Shown here: in pieces, positions 6,264 to 14,330 of the stretch
How positions within the stretch are numbered: position 1 is the first letter of the stretch
Layout: each line of letters begins with the position of its first letter
NCBI GenBank assembly: GCA_947627585.1
Contig: CANQWP010000010.1
Location: 1 to 14,330, forward strand
Origin: an uncultured Clostridia bacterium
GTDB taxonomy: Bacteria; Bacillota; Clostridia; Christensenellales; UBA1242
Reading direction: 5' to 3'
Length of the DNA stretch: 14,330 bases
Translations under genes and position numbers: made by a program
The notes under the pieces: model-generated
Seen by the model: the letters and a program-made list of their open reading frames with translations, nothing else
The model's database searches: none
Told to the model about the DNA's origin: nothing

Positions 6264-6273
6264 TTTGATCAAA
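6264..6273 (+). repeat. TTTGATCAAA palindrome, copy 1
   Basis: This perfect 10-base inverted repeat has its centre about 88 bases upstream of a second copy. It may be half of a paired operator for the giant gene; no regulator is identified. Confidence 0.4.
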
Positions 6274-6350
6274 AAATGTTTAAGGAAATTTAATTTTTGT
6301 TTTTTTCAATTTTTTTTAATTTTTATTTTTTTTAAAAAATATTTGAAAAC

Positions 6351-6362
6351 TTTTGATCAAAA
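6351..6362 (+). repeat. TTTTGATCAAAA palindrome next to the -35 box, copy 2
   Basis: This 12-base perfect palindrome ends one base before the TTGACT -35 box at 6364. Its position suits an operator or activator site for the giant lipoprotein gene, but a chance match in AT-rich DNA is possible. Confidence 0.45.
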
Positions 6363-6363
6363 T

Positions 6364-6393
6364 TTGACTTGCTTTTGTTGAAAATATTATAAT
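6364..6393 (+). promoter_or_regulatory. Sigma-A-like promoter for the giant lipoprotein gene
   Basis: TTGACT (6364-6369), an 18-base spacer and TATAAT (6388-6393) give a strong housekeeping-type promoter. The predicted leader is about 57 bases and includes the ribosome binding site. Confidence 0.8.
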
Positions 6394-6445
6394 ATATATA
6401 ACTTGAGAATTGGCTATAAAAAATTTTGGATTGCAAATATTAACT

Positions 6446-6453
6446 GTGGAGGA
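6446..6453 (+). promoter_or_regulatory. Ribosome binding site that fixes the giant gene start
   Basis: GTGGAGGA lies 4 bases before the ATG at 6458. An in-frame ATG at 6410 has no such site and would put 16 non-signal residues before the signal peptide. Confidence 0.9.
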
Positions 6454-6457
6454 ACAC

Positions 6458-9220
6458 ATGAAGAAATTGGCTTTGGTCTTGATCAGTGTTTTTACAATTT
6501 TTGGAGGATTGTTGCTTACGGCGTGCGACAAGAACGTTTCTCTTTCTGTCGATCAGCAAAGCGTTGTCATCACAACCAATGACAAAAACAATGCTGAGCA
6601 GAGCTATTTGCAAAAGACAATCAACGTGACACTCAAAAATTCCGATGACGGAGTTTATGTTGAAGTTGTTAATGGAGAAGACATCATTTATCTCGATGGG
6701 CGCTATGCAACAAAAAAGAGCAAAGAACAATATTCCTTCACAATCCACGCATCCCGAAGCGGACAAGCCCAAGTCAAAGTTACTTCTGTTGAAGATCGAA
6801 AACAAAGCGCGCTGATTGATGTGACGGTCAATACTGTGATTGAAAGCATTGACGAAGTGACCTTGGACAGTGTCAACAATCATTCCAACAAGTTTGCAAT
6901 CAGGGAGCAGCGCGATTTTGCAAAGGGGCGGGAAATTGTTTTTGGAGACTATTTCAACTTTTCGCCAATCACTGCAAACATAAACGATGTGGATTGGGCC
7001 TTCTATGACAACGAGGACGTTTCAAACAAAACCCTTGGCGACCCAGAAAATCCAATGGCCGAAATCAAGGACGGAAAACTTTTTGTGTATGAAAACTATG
7101 TCCAAAACACAATCCGATTGAAAGCCTATTTTGTTGAAAACACATCAATTTCCGATTGGGTCGAATTTGACATTTTGGAAGAAGCCACAATTTCAAAATT
7201 TACGCTCACGGATTTTGGCGGAGAAAAGGTTGTGATTGGAGAAAACGCGGCAGAGGACCTTTCTTTCTCGCTCAAACGCAACGATGCGGACCTTTCAAAT
7301 TTGAGGGGATATCTCACACTCAATTCCAAACACCCAGTGGATCTTGAACTTGTTGTCATGCAAGACACTGGCGCAGGCAAAATTGAATTGTCTGAAAAGG
7401 AATATGGAAGATATTTTGGCTTCAATTTGACCGATGTTCGCGAGCCAAACGAAAATGAAGGTACATATTCTTATGGATTTAGGATTGATGCGCTTGACAC
7501 TGAAAACAACCTGGCATCAGGAGAATTCTTCTTCTATCTTCGAATTCAATATCGGGATTATGCTTTTTCGGTGGACACGTCAGAGAAATTGGCAAGAGTT
7601 GACGTTGGCTTCACTGTTGAAAGCGTCCAGGTTCAGAACGACAACGGAGACACATTGAACGAAGGAAAAGTTGACGTATATTCATCATATGTTGACTCAT
7701 TCGGATATGCTCTTCATGTTTTGTTGAGGCCGGAAACTGTCACAGTCAATGAAAAATTCAGGATTTTGATTAATTTGAATCAAAGTGCTTTTGGAAGTTT
7801 AAGGATTGCAGACGAGCAGGGCAGGCAACAAACTGTCAATGAAAACAATATTTCGAAAGTTTTGGAATTCCGCGACAGTCGAGGCCGAGAAATTGGCTTT
7901 TCGCGAGCTGGCGCAAGTGAAAACATATGCTCTGACTATTTAAGCAACAACGAAGTGCTTTATTTGCTTGCTGGTGATGCCATTGAAAACATCCTTGCAA
8001 ATGTTGAGGTGCAATTTGAATCTTCGGGGGTTAATCCAAAATCCACATATGTCAACTTTGATTTGTATCATATTGGAGACAACAAGGAAATTGCCGTGAC
8101 ATATGAAAACGGCGAGCAAATTTCGGACAAGTTTATCTCTTCAAGCAAAGAAAACTCTTCAAAAACGGTTGATTTTGATCGTGTTAAAATTGATGGTCTC
8201 ACATCATTGAATGGATTGAAATTGATTCTTGACAATAATGTTCAGTTTAAACTTGAAGAGCTTGAGCCGGAGGCTTTTGTGCCTGGGGAAAGGCCATATA
8301 TGTTTGTCAACTTCTCGATTTCTCTTGTTGGCTATGGCTTTGATGCTTCAACCACCTTCCATTTTGAACATGTCACTGGAAGGAGATCTCAAGATTTTCA
8401 TATCTATGCTTTCATGCCACTTGAAAGCGCTTCGATAAACAATGGAAACAAACAGTCCTCAAGCGTTTTTGAAGAAGAATATTCTGGACAAGGCTATGTT
8501 GTTAATGATCATGGGCTTATTGACATCGAAACTTCAAACAACAGCAATTCGCTCTCAAGACTTGTGCTTGAAGCTGGGGCCAACCTTCCACTTGAATTCT
8601 CAACACCGGCTTCTGCCGAAATTGAAGTGAAATTTTTGCCAGTTTGGACTGCTGTCAAAGGCATGGCAGACTATAACGATAATGGCTATTACATCCCCGT
8701 TTTTCAAGAAATTTCGCGAATGTTTCCAGACATGGACACAGAAACAGCGCTTGAGAATTTCTTTAACAATCCTGCATATTTGGATGCAGTGGCGCAACAA
8801 TTTTTTGCAAATTTGTTTACGGATGTCAACAGTCTGCTCTTTTCAATCAATCCTCAAACAGGGCGCTTGACAATTTCAAACAATGCGTTTAAAGGATATG
8901 TTTGTGTTCTGTTCAAGGGCTGGGCATATGACCAACAAAATGGCCGAAAACAAGTCACTCTTGCTCGATTCTTTGCATTGGAAACTTTGTTTTCTGTGCG
9001 CACATTGACACCAAATGTGAAAGAGACGACACTTTACACTCAAGAGACACTGAGCATTGCGGACATGTCGCGCGCCTCAGTCGATGTTATGGTGGCGTTA
9101 AGAAATGACCAAAACATTCCGACTTACACCGGAAAATTGTCATATTTTGAATTTGTTTCAAACAAACTTGCAAGCCTTGGTCAAGATTTTTTCAACGGTT
9201 TTGAAGCCAATGGAACTTGA
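6458..9220 (+). CDS. Giant Ig-like/beta-helix surface lipoprotein, N-terminal part (to a frame break)
   Basis: The product has 920 residues. MKKLALVLISVFTIFGGLLL is followed by TAC, a type II signal peptide with lipobox L-T-A-C and the lipidated Cys at 23. The rest is almost entirely beta-rich. Residues of about 25-135 look like a bacterial Ig-like (BIG2-type) domain ending in ALIDVTVNTVIESI, and several more strand-rich segments of about 100 residues follow (for example ending near DVGFTVESVQV). No enzyme motif is visible. The protein would be tethered to the outer leaflet and reach outward, suggesting adhesion or surface structure; the target is unknown. The frame stops at a TGA (9218-9220), but a different frame carries on in the same style without a new promoter, ribosome binding site or signal peptide. 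This entry is therefore probably the first part of one larger protein broken by a +1 change between about 9187 and 9217. Confidence 0.88.
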   Translation: MKKLALVLISVFTIFGGLLLTACDKNVSLSVDQQSVVITTNDKNNAEQSYLQKTINVTLKNSDDGVYVEVVNGEDIIYLDGRYATKKSKEQYSFTIHASRSGQAQVKVTSVEDRKQSALIDVTVNTVIESIDEVTLDSVNNHSNKFAIREQRDFAKGREIVFGDYFNFSPITANINDVDWAFYDNEDVSNKTLGDPENPMAEIKDGKLFVYENYVQNTIRLKAYFVENTSISDWVEFDILEEATISKFTLTDFGGEKVVIGENAAEDLSFSLKRNDADLSNLRGYLTLNSKHPVDLELVVMQDTGAGKIELSEKEYGRYFGFNLTDVREPNENEGTYSYGFRIDALDTENNLASGEFFFYLRIQYRDYAFSVDTSEKLARVDVGFTVESVQVQNDNGDTLNEGKVDVYSSYVDSFGYALHVLLRPETVTVNEKFRILINLNQSAFGSLRIADEQGRQQTVNENNISKVLEFRDSRGREIGFSRAGASENICSDYLSNNEVLYLLAGDAIENILANVEVQFESSGVNPKSTYVNFDLYHIGDNKEIAVTYENGEQISDKFISSSKENSSKTVDFDRVKIDGLTSLNGLKLILDNNVQFKLEELEPEAFVPGERPYMFVNFSISLVGYGFDASTTFHFEHVTGRRSQDFHIYAFMPLESASINNGNKQSSSVFEEEYSGQGYVVNDHGLIDIETSNNSNSLSRLVLEAGANLPLEFSTPASAEIEVKFLPVWTAVKGMADYNDNGYYIPVFQEISRMFPDMDTETALENFFNNPAYLDAVAQQFFANLFTDVNSLLFSINPQTGRLTISNNAFKGYVCVLFKGWAYDQQNGRKQVTLARFFALETLFSVRTLTPNVKETTLYTQETLSIADMSRASVDVMVALRNDQNIPTYTGKLSYFEFVSNKLASLGQDFFNGFEANGT

Positions 9221-12200
9221 AAATGATTATTATTCACTTTCTCGAATCAGATTTGTTTCAGACGGAAGGATTCTTGCGTTCACAATCACGGCCAAATCGA
9301 CCAATTTTGAGCCGACTTTTGATGATGTTTTGACAATTTATTATGACTATAAAGACCAAGATTTCAACACCTACATTTGCAAAACAGACATAAAAATCAA
9401 TTTGCGCAACATGGAGCGAGTTGAAAGCGTCACCTGGACAAATAAAACTGAAGATGGAGAAATTTATCTCAACACAAAATCAAGCAATTTCAATGAAAGG
9501 AACTTCACAATTGCCGCTTCTGTCAAACCGGCAAGCGCAAACAACTCTTCGCTTCGATATGTGTTCCGCCAAGAGTTCAGTTCAAATCCGGGCGCAACAA
9601 ATTCTTTTGAAATCAGCCAAGTTGGGCAAACCGTCAATTTGACATTGAACGAATCTACCACGGGTGGATATGGATACATCTATCTTTTGCCGTCAGACAT
9701 GATCAAGCGCGTCAATCAAATTGAACAAATGCTTGTTTATCGCTATGATGAGGGGAAAGGGATTTATGCCGACTATGTTCCATTGAGCAACTTGCCTCTT
9801 GTCTATAACGACCTTGTTGGAATTGGAGAAACTGACGAAAATGCTGGACAATATTGCAACTATTTCTTGAACAATGACGGAGAGCACATCCTCAACAGCG
9901 ACATAATTTTGAAAATTCGCGTTGTTGTTGCTGATGGAGCTTTTGAAGAAACGGCAATCAGGCTTTACACCGCAGATGAGCTTCGAAACATTCCGGACAC
10001 AAGTTGCTATTATGAAATCATGAACAACTTGACACTCGCTGATTGGCAAACATTTTCCGATCTCAGCGGCGGAATTTTTGGTCATGACGACAGGGTCACA
10101 CTTTCTCTCTCTGGCGACAGCCAAACATTTGTCAGCCATCTTTCTGGACTTTTGCGCGACCTCACATTTGCAGGGAATGTCACGGCAAGTGGAAGCGTGC
10201 GTGACGGGGCAGCCTATGCCGGCTATGTTGCAAACATCAATGAAGGCAGAATTGAAAACGTTTATGTTGACGTGTTCTTTGCGAACGGAAAATATAACAG
10301 CAGCACGCTTTCTGTCTCAAATGAAAACACCCTATCTGCAGTGGGTGGAGTTGTTGGGCTCAACTTGGGGACTTTTGACGGCGTGACGGCAGGCGGGCTT
10401 TCAATTGATGCGGGAAAAGCAACCTTTGCAGCCGCAACTCCTTCTGTGGGCGGACTTGTTGGTCGCAACGAAGCAACAATTTCAAACAGCAGTTTTGAGT
10501 TCTATAAGTTTGAGGACGGCACAAACACAATTTCTGCTTCGGCCGGCGCTGTTGTCGGCGGACTGGTTGGATATGCTGGAGAAGACAGCGAAATTTTGAG
10601 AAGCTTTGCTTATGCATATCCAATTTTGAATGATCAAAATCTTTCGATTTCAGACTTGATTTCAAACGGCGACAACAGCGAACATGTTGCAGCTTTTGTC
10701 GGCAGAAACGAGGTGGGCGCAAAAGTTCAAGAGAGCTTTGCATTTTTGGGAAGCGCCAAACTTCCAACTTGCCAAACAGGCGAAAATGGGTTGATAATCA
10801 CAAATTCATACATCACATATTTTGAAGGAACGACTCCAACCATCGACGTTTTTGTTGACGAGGACACAACATATTCGTCGTTTACTCTTGATGCAAATTG
10901 GGGGACTGTGACCGGAGAGCTTGAAAAGCAAGTTGACGAAAACGGCGAGCCAATTTGGAGCACAGGCGAAGAAATTGACACGGATGTCAACTTTGGCTTT
11001 GTGCATCTTTCAAAAACGGTGCAAAACGTCGCCGTTGAGCCGACAAACCTTGTGATCAAAGATAATCTTGAGCCTCTTCAATCTTGGAAGGTTGGAGGCA
11101 AAAAGGGTGTTTTGTTCAGATATGCTCTTGCTGACGAAAACATTATTTTGAATGATGCCGATAGCTCTGCACTTGAAAGAAGAAACACCATTCAAATCAA
11201 AGACCTCTTTACGCTTTCTGACGCAGCGCTGTCCTCAAGACAAGCCCGAAGCATTTTGGTGTCCTCAACTTCAAACAACTTGACTGTTGGTGCAACTTCA
11301 GTGCAAGTTCGAAACAAATCTCTCAGTGAAATCACACTTCATGTTCAGTCAAAGATGGATTTGACCAACAGTCAGGATTTTCAAGTGCTGATTTTGGACA
11401 GTTTTCCAATTCTTTCCGCTTCCGTGAGCGACCGAGAGTTGGAAGATGGACAAATTTTGCTTCTTCAAAAAGGCACAAACAAAGCAAAAACTGTACTCTT
11501 TAACTTTGACAACCCCATTTCTTTGAATGGAACTAGCAGGCTGCTCAGCCAAGACAAATATAATGTTGACTTTGAATTTGACGGGCAAGTTCAAAAAGAC
11601 AATTTTGTGAAAGTTGAAAAAAGCAATAGCACAAGTTTGCTTTTGACCGGCACAGAGAGCCATTTGAACGGCACGTCAACACATTTGAAGGCATTTTTGA
11701 GTGTTGTTGGGCTTGATGAAAGTTTGAAAGAATATGAGACGAGCCTCAGCGAACTTAGGACAAAAGACTTTTCCGTTTCCGTCTTTGATGGGGCGACCGC
11801 TCTTGAAATTGAAAACGCAGAACATCTCAATTTCAAAGTTTCGGAAAGCGCATCTTTCAATGTTGTGCTTGCAAGCGACAACGCCGAGGACAATCTTGCG
11901 TTTGAACTTGAATATGACGGAAAGAGATTTGAGCTTTCACAAGACAACAATTTCCAAATTGACGACAATTTGTGGCTGGATGTTTCGTGGAGCAATGTTG
12001 CAACGCTTGGCGAAAATGAAATGCGTTATCGCGTGCTTGTTCGTGTAAGCGACGAGAAGAAACACCTTGTTGAGAAAGAATATCAAGACATCAAACTTTT
12101 TGTCAATGCAACAAGTCAGCAAGAAGATGAGAGCTTTGCAAAAGTTGTCACTCTCAGTGTGATTCCTCAAGAAATTGAAGATGTTTCGATTTCCATCTAT

Positions 12201-14330
12201 TCCATAAGTCAAAGAGCGATTTACAATTCTGTTACATATTATCAGCGTTCGAGCACAATCTTGAACACTCTTCCACCTTCTTCCGATGCGATTGTGGCCG
12301 TCACGGTCAGCCCGGCCTTTGCACAGATGAAATATTTCACCTTGACGCACAACGCTCCGGAATCGACAATCAACATTTCAAGACTCGCATACGGCAGCCG
12401 CGGATATTATGGCGTGGCTTCCAACGTTTCCTCGCTTTCAAACGGCATTCGCATTGATTTGACTGACGAGGACAGAACGGGCTCGGGGGTTTATTATTTC
12501 AGAGTTTACATAACCGGAATGTTCAATGCTGATCAAGACTTGACATTCACAGCCACATTCTTTGGCAATGGCGAGCCATATTCACGCTCGCAAGACGTCA
12601 CAGTTGACTATATGCCAGACGCAGAGATTTCCGTCAATGGAAGATCAATCTATCTTTTGGCAAAAGGCAGCACCGCAACCGTCAGCGTGAGACTTGGCCT
12701 TGACCAACAGCTTTATGGCGGACAAATTTCACTCAGTGGAGCGGGGGACGGCATCAACCTTGGACCGACAAATGAAACACTTCACGACAATTACAAAGAA
12801 TATACGGCGACAATCTCCGCGTCAGTTTCTGCACTTCTTGCAAACGGAAACGACAACGGCGAATTCACAGTCAACGCCCAAGTTGCAAGGGTGATCAATG
12901 GCATTCAAGACATCAAAACAACACGCGCAACAGTCATTCTTGTTGACTTCACCGTGGACACAGAAAACATTTCGCTGAACTCTGTTAGCGGAACGGAAAC
13001 CTATAATGGAAGAGAATATGATGCCTTCTATTCATATATCTCGTCTCAAAATGCCATTGGAGACATTTTGGACTTCAATTATCCACTTCTTCCTGCGCAT
13101 TATTCGACGTTTAGCCCTGAAGACGAAGCAGCGAAAGAACAACTTGAAGCAAGCCGCCGCGATTTCTTGAAACAACATTCATATCAAAATGAAAAAGCAA
13201 ATTATTATATTAACTATAGATATGATGCTTTCAGCGGGACTTTGACTCCGCTCACATTGAAACAACAACTATATTTCGTTGATGGCAACACGGAAAGTGC
13301 AATTTACAACGAAAACTATGGCAATATCGTTCAAAATGAAGACGGGCTTTTCAGAATCACAGCCGACGCAAATGAAAATGTCAGAGTTGTCGGGCTCAAG
13401 ACCGGAACACAACTGATGAGGCTTCGCACAACAATCATTTCTCAAGGCATTGAATTCTTCTATGACTATGATTTTGTGATTGTTGTGAAAACTTGGACTG
13501 ATGAAGAGACCCCAACGCAAATCTTCTCGGGCGATCAATTTGTCGATTTTGCGACAAAAAGCGAAAAAGCTGAAAACTACATTTTGATGAACGACATTGT
13601 GCTTGAAAACTATACCCCGCTTGACACAACGCTCTTGAAGAGCCTTGACGGAAACGGATTCACAATTCATCTCAACAGTTTTGCACTGCCGGAAAGCGGA
13701 GATTTGAATTTGGCACTCTTCAATCATGTCGAAGATGGCACAACGCTGAAAAATGTCCGCGTGAACATCTATGGCGCGGGACAAATTGCCGTCAACCTTT
13801 CAAGATTCACGCAAATTCAAATTGCCGGCTTTGCAATTCTCAATGACGGAATCATCTATAACTGCGAAGTTGTTTCATACAAGAGCGACTTTCAGCAAGC
13901 TTCGCGCTCCACAAACGGACTTGTTGTGACATACACAAGGGGCGAAAACGGGCAAGCATATTTCATGAACGAAAGTTATATGCGCGCAAACAACATAAGA
14001 AGTTCCGTTGCCGGATTTGCAATTGAAAACAATTCTTCAATTGTGAACTGCCGAGTTGGTGGTGAAAGCTTCAAACACATCATCAAAGAGGGCGAAAACA
14101 CTTGGCTGAAAACTCAGGCCACTGAAACCTTCATCATTCAAGGCCAGGGCGGAAATCGCAGCACCGAAACGGGCGGGGTTGCCGGATTTGTCATCAAAAA
14201 CGATGGGCAAATCAGCGCTTCTTTTGCAAAGAATGTCCAAATCAACAACCAAATGGATTCCATAAATTCAATCACCGCTGGATTTGTCCTTGACAACTCA
14301 AGCAACAGCATTCAAACGAGTTTTGTTGAA
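9210..14330 (+). CDS. Giant surface protein, continuation in the shifted frame (3' partial)
   Basis: From the ATG at 9210 this frame stays open for 1707 codons and runs off the window end. It has no signal peptide and no Shine-Dalgarno sequence, and overlaps the end of the previous frame by 11 bases, so it is best read as the rest of the same lipoprotein; together the parts exceed 2600 residues. Domains in order: Ig-like or linker region (1-250); a first GLUG-type beta-helix block, with a lead-in (YTADEL near 252) and repeats to about 515; a long series of Ig-like beta segments (about 520-1440), with motifs such as VSVRLGLDQQLYGGQISLSG; and a second lead-in (FVDFATKSEKAENYILMNDI near 1444, then LDGNGFTIHL) with more GLUG-like repeats from about 1536 to the end. 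GLUG repeats occur in adhesins and large surface proteins. If 9210 is a genuine start, the product would lack an export signal, which is unlikely. Confidence 0.82.
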   Translation, partial: MELENDYYSLSRIRFVSDGRILAFTITAKSTNFEPTFDDVLTIYYDYKDQDFNTYICKTDIKINLRNMERVESVTWTNKTEDGEIYLNTKSSNFNERNFTIAASVKPASANNSSLRYVFRQEFSSNPGATNSFEISQVGQTVNLTLNESTTGGYGYIYLLPSDMIKRVNQIEQMLVYRYDEGKGIYADYVPLSNLPLVYNDLVGIGETDENAGQYCNYFLNNDGEHILNSDIILKIRVVVADGAFEETAIRLYTADELRNIPDTSCYYEIMNNLTLADWQTFSDLSGGIFGHDDRVTLSLSGDSQTFVSHLSGLLRDLTFAGNVTASGSVRDGAAYAGYVANINEGRIENVYVDVFFANGKYNSSTLSVSNENTLSAVGGVVGLNLGTFDGVTAGGLSIDAGKATFAAATPSVGGLVGRNEATISNSSFEFYKFEDGTNTISASAGAVVGGLVGYAGEDSEILRSFAYAYPILNDQNLSISDLISNGDNSEHVAAFVGRNEVGAKVQESFAFLGSAKLPTCQTGENGLIITNSYITYFEGTTPTIDVFVDEDTTYSSFTLDANWGTVTGELEKQVDENGEPIWSTGEEIDTDVNFGFVHLSKTVQNVAVEPTNLVIKDNLEPLQSWKVGGKKGVLFRYALADENIILNDADSSALERRNTIQIKDLFTLSDAALSSRQARSILVSSTSNNLTVGATSVQVRNKSLSEITLHVQSKMDLTNSQDFQVLILDSFPILSASVSDRELEDGQILLLQKGTNKAKTVLFNFDNPISLNGTSRLLSQDKYNVDFEFDGQVQKDNFVKVEKSNSTSLLLTGTESHLNGTSTHLKAFLSVVGLDESLKEYETSLSELRTKDFSVSVFDGATALEIENAEHLNFKVSESASFNVVLASDNAEDNLAFELEYDGKRFELSQDNNFQIDDNLWLDVSWSNVATLGENEMRYRVLVRVSDEKKHLVEKEYQDIKLFVNATSQQEDESFAKVVTLSVIPQEIEDVSISIYSISQRAIYNSVTYYQRSSTILNTLPPSSDAIVAVTVSPAFAQMKYFTLTHNAPESTINISRLAYGSRGYYGVASNVSSLSNGIRIDLTDEDRTGSGVYYFRVYITGMFNADQDLTFTATFFGNGEPYSRSQDVTVDYMPDAEISVNGRSIYLLAKGSTATVSVRLGLDQQLYGGQISLSGAGDGINLGPTNETLHDNYKEYTATISASVSALLANGNDNGEFTVNAQVARVINGIQDIKTTRATVILVDFTVDTENISLNSVSGTETYNGREYDAFYSYISSQNAIGDILDFNYPLLPAHYSTFSPEDEAAKEQLEASRRDFLKQHSYQNEKANYYINYRYDAFSGTLTPLTLKQQLYFVDGNTESAIYNENYGNIVQNEDGLFRITADANENVRVVGLKTGTQLMRLRTTIISQGIEFFYDYDFVIVVKTWTDEETPTQIFSGDQFVDFATKSEKAENYILMNDIVLENYTPLDTTLLKSLDGNGFTIHLNSFALPESGDLNLALFNHVEDGTTLKNVRVNIYGAGQIAVNLSRFTQIQIAGFAILNDGIIYNCEVVSYKSDFQQASRSTNGLVVTYTRGENGQAYFMNESYMRANNIRSSVAGFAIENNSSIVNCRVGGESFKHIIKEGENTWLKTQATETFIIQGQGGNRSTETGGVAGFVIKNDGQISASFAKNVQINNQMDSINSITAGFVLDNSSNSIQTSFVE
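10212..10755 (+). repeat. First GLUG-type repeat block within the giant protein
   Basis: About five degenerate repeats of 25-45 residues share a small-residue plus G-x-V-G core followed by a polar turn and a strand: AYAGYVANINEGRIENVYVD, SAVGGVVGLNLGTFDGV, PSVGGLVGRNEATISNSSFE, AVVGGLVGYAGEDSEI and HVAAFVGRNEVGAKVQESFA. This is the GGLVGxNxGxIxNS pattern of GLUG motifs, expected to form rungs of a right-handed beta helix. Confidence 0.75.
13815..14330 (+). repeat. Second GLUG-type repeat block, open at the window end
   Basis: Repeats include IAGFAILNDGIIYNCEVVSY, SVAGFAIENNSSIVNCRVGG, TGGVAGFVIKNDGQISASFA and ITAGFVLDNSSNSIQTSFVE. Here the core is A-G-F-x-(I/L)-x-N rather than GLVG. They follow a typical lead-in with NDI and DGNGFTIHL at about 13590-13670. 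More repeats probably follow beyond the window. Confidence 0.7.

Larger units (their letters stand above)
6147..6457 (+). other. Very AT-rich intergenic region before the giant gene
   Basis: This stretch holds no gene on either strand. From 6181 to 6360 I count 28 G/C in 180 bases (about 16%), far below the flanking genes. It contains the spoIIID terminator, long T tracts around 6295-6335, two TTTGATCAAA palindromes, and the promoter and ribosome binding site of the giant lipoprotein gene. A-tract DNA of this kind is often curved and bound by nucleoid proteins, but that is inference here. Confidence 0.8.

Noticed and set aside
6300..6340. Long T tracts as a second terminator or a replication-origin-like AT-rich element
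   Set aside because: There is no stem-loop, no DnaA-box cluster and no iteron repeat; the composition alone is not evidence.
9421..9642. 73-codon + strand frame just after the frame break
   Set aside because: The long frame running from 9210 to the window end covers it with far more protein-like sequence.

Overview
The window looks like chromosomal DNA from a low-GC, endospore-forming member of the Firmicutes (Clostridia-like, probably an uncultured lineage). The evidence is a clear SpoIIID, a SpoIIQ-type LytM/M23 protein, strong GGAGG ribosome binding sites, AT-rich intergenic DNA with U-tract terminators, and sigma-A-like promoters. All convincing genes lie on the + strand. No tRNA, rRNA, CRISPR array, insertion sequence or phage gene was seen.

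Layout: (1) 1-1863 is the body of a large lipoprotein whose signal peptide is cut off by the window edge; its N-terminal part resembles a SurA/PrsA-type chaperone domain. (2) 1870-1917 is a very compact junction: a terminator whose loop holds the -35 box of a consensus promoter, which itself ends at the next start codon. (3) 1915-4797 holds four envelope genes: a membrane protein of the MprF/YbhN flippase-like family (1915-3315), a membrane-anchored beta-rich protein resembling the TasA/camelysin family (3369-3902), a small tail-anchored protein (3962-4213), and a short exported protein that may be a reduced YwmB (4339-4797). (4) 4929-6146 is a sporulation and lipid block: a SpoIIQ-like LytM protein, acyl carrier protein, and SpoIIID, the last behind a sigma-E-like promoter. 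(5) 6147-6457 is very AT-rich intergenic DNA with a strong terminator, two TTTGATCAAA palindromes and a good promoter. (6) From 6458 to the window end runs a giant lipid-anchored surface protein made of Ig-like beta domains and two GLUG-type beta-helix blocks. It is broken by one +1 frame change near 9187-9220 and is still open at the last base.

How the genes may work together: nearly every product except ACP and SpoIIID is predicted to act at or outside the membrane. The YwmB-like / SpoIIQ-like / SpoIIID set resembles a contracted form of the Bacillus-type arrangement in which ywmB, spoIIQ and spoIIID lie in the same region. This is inferred from gene order and motifs. The most notable points are the interrupted giant surface protein, the terminator-promoter-start fusion with a predicted leaderless mRNA, and the SpoIIQ-like protein that keeps its zinc ligands but has serine where active LytM enzymes have a catalytic histidine.
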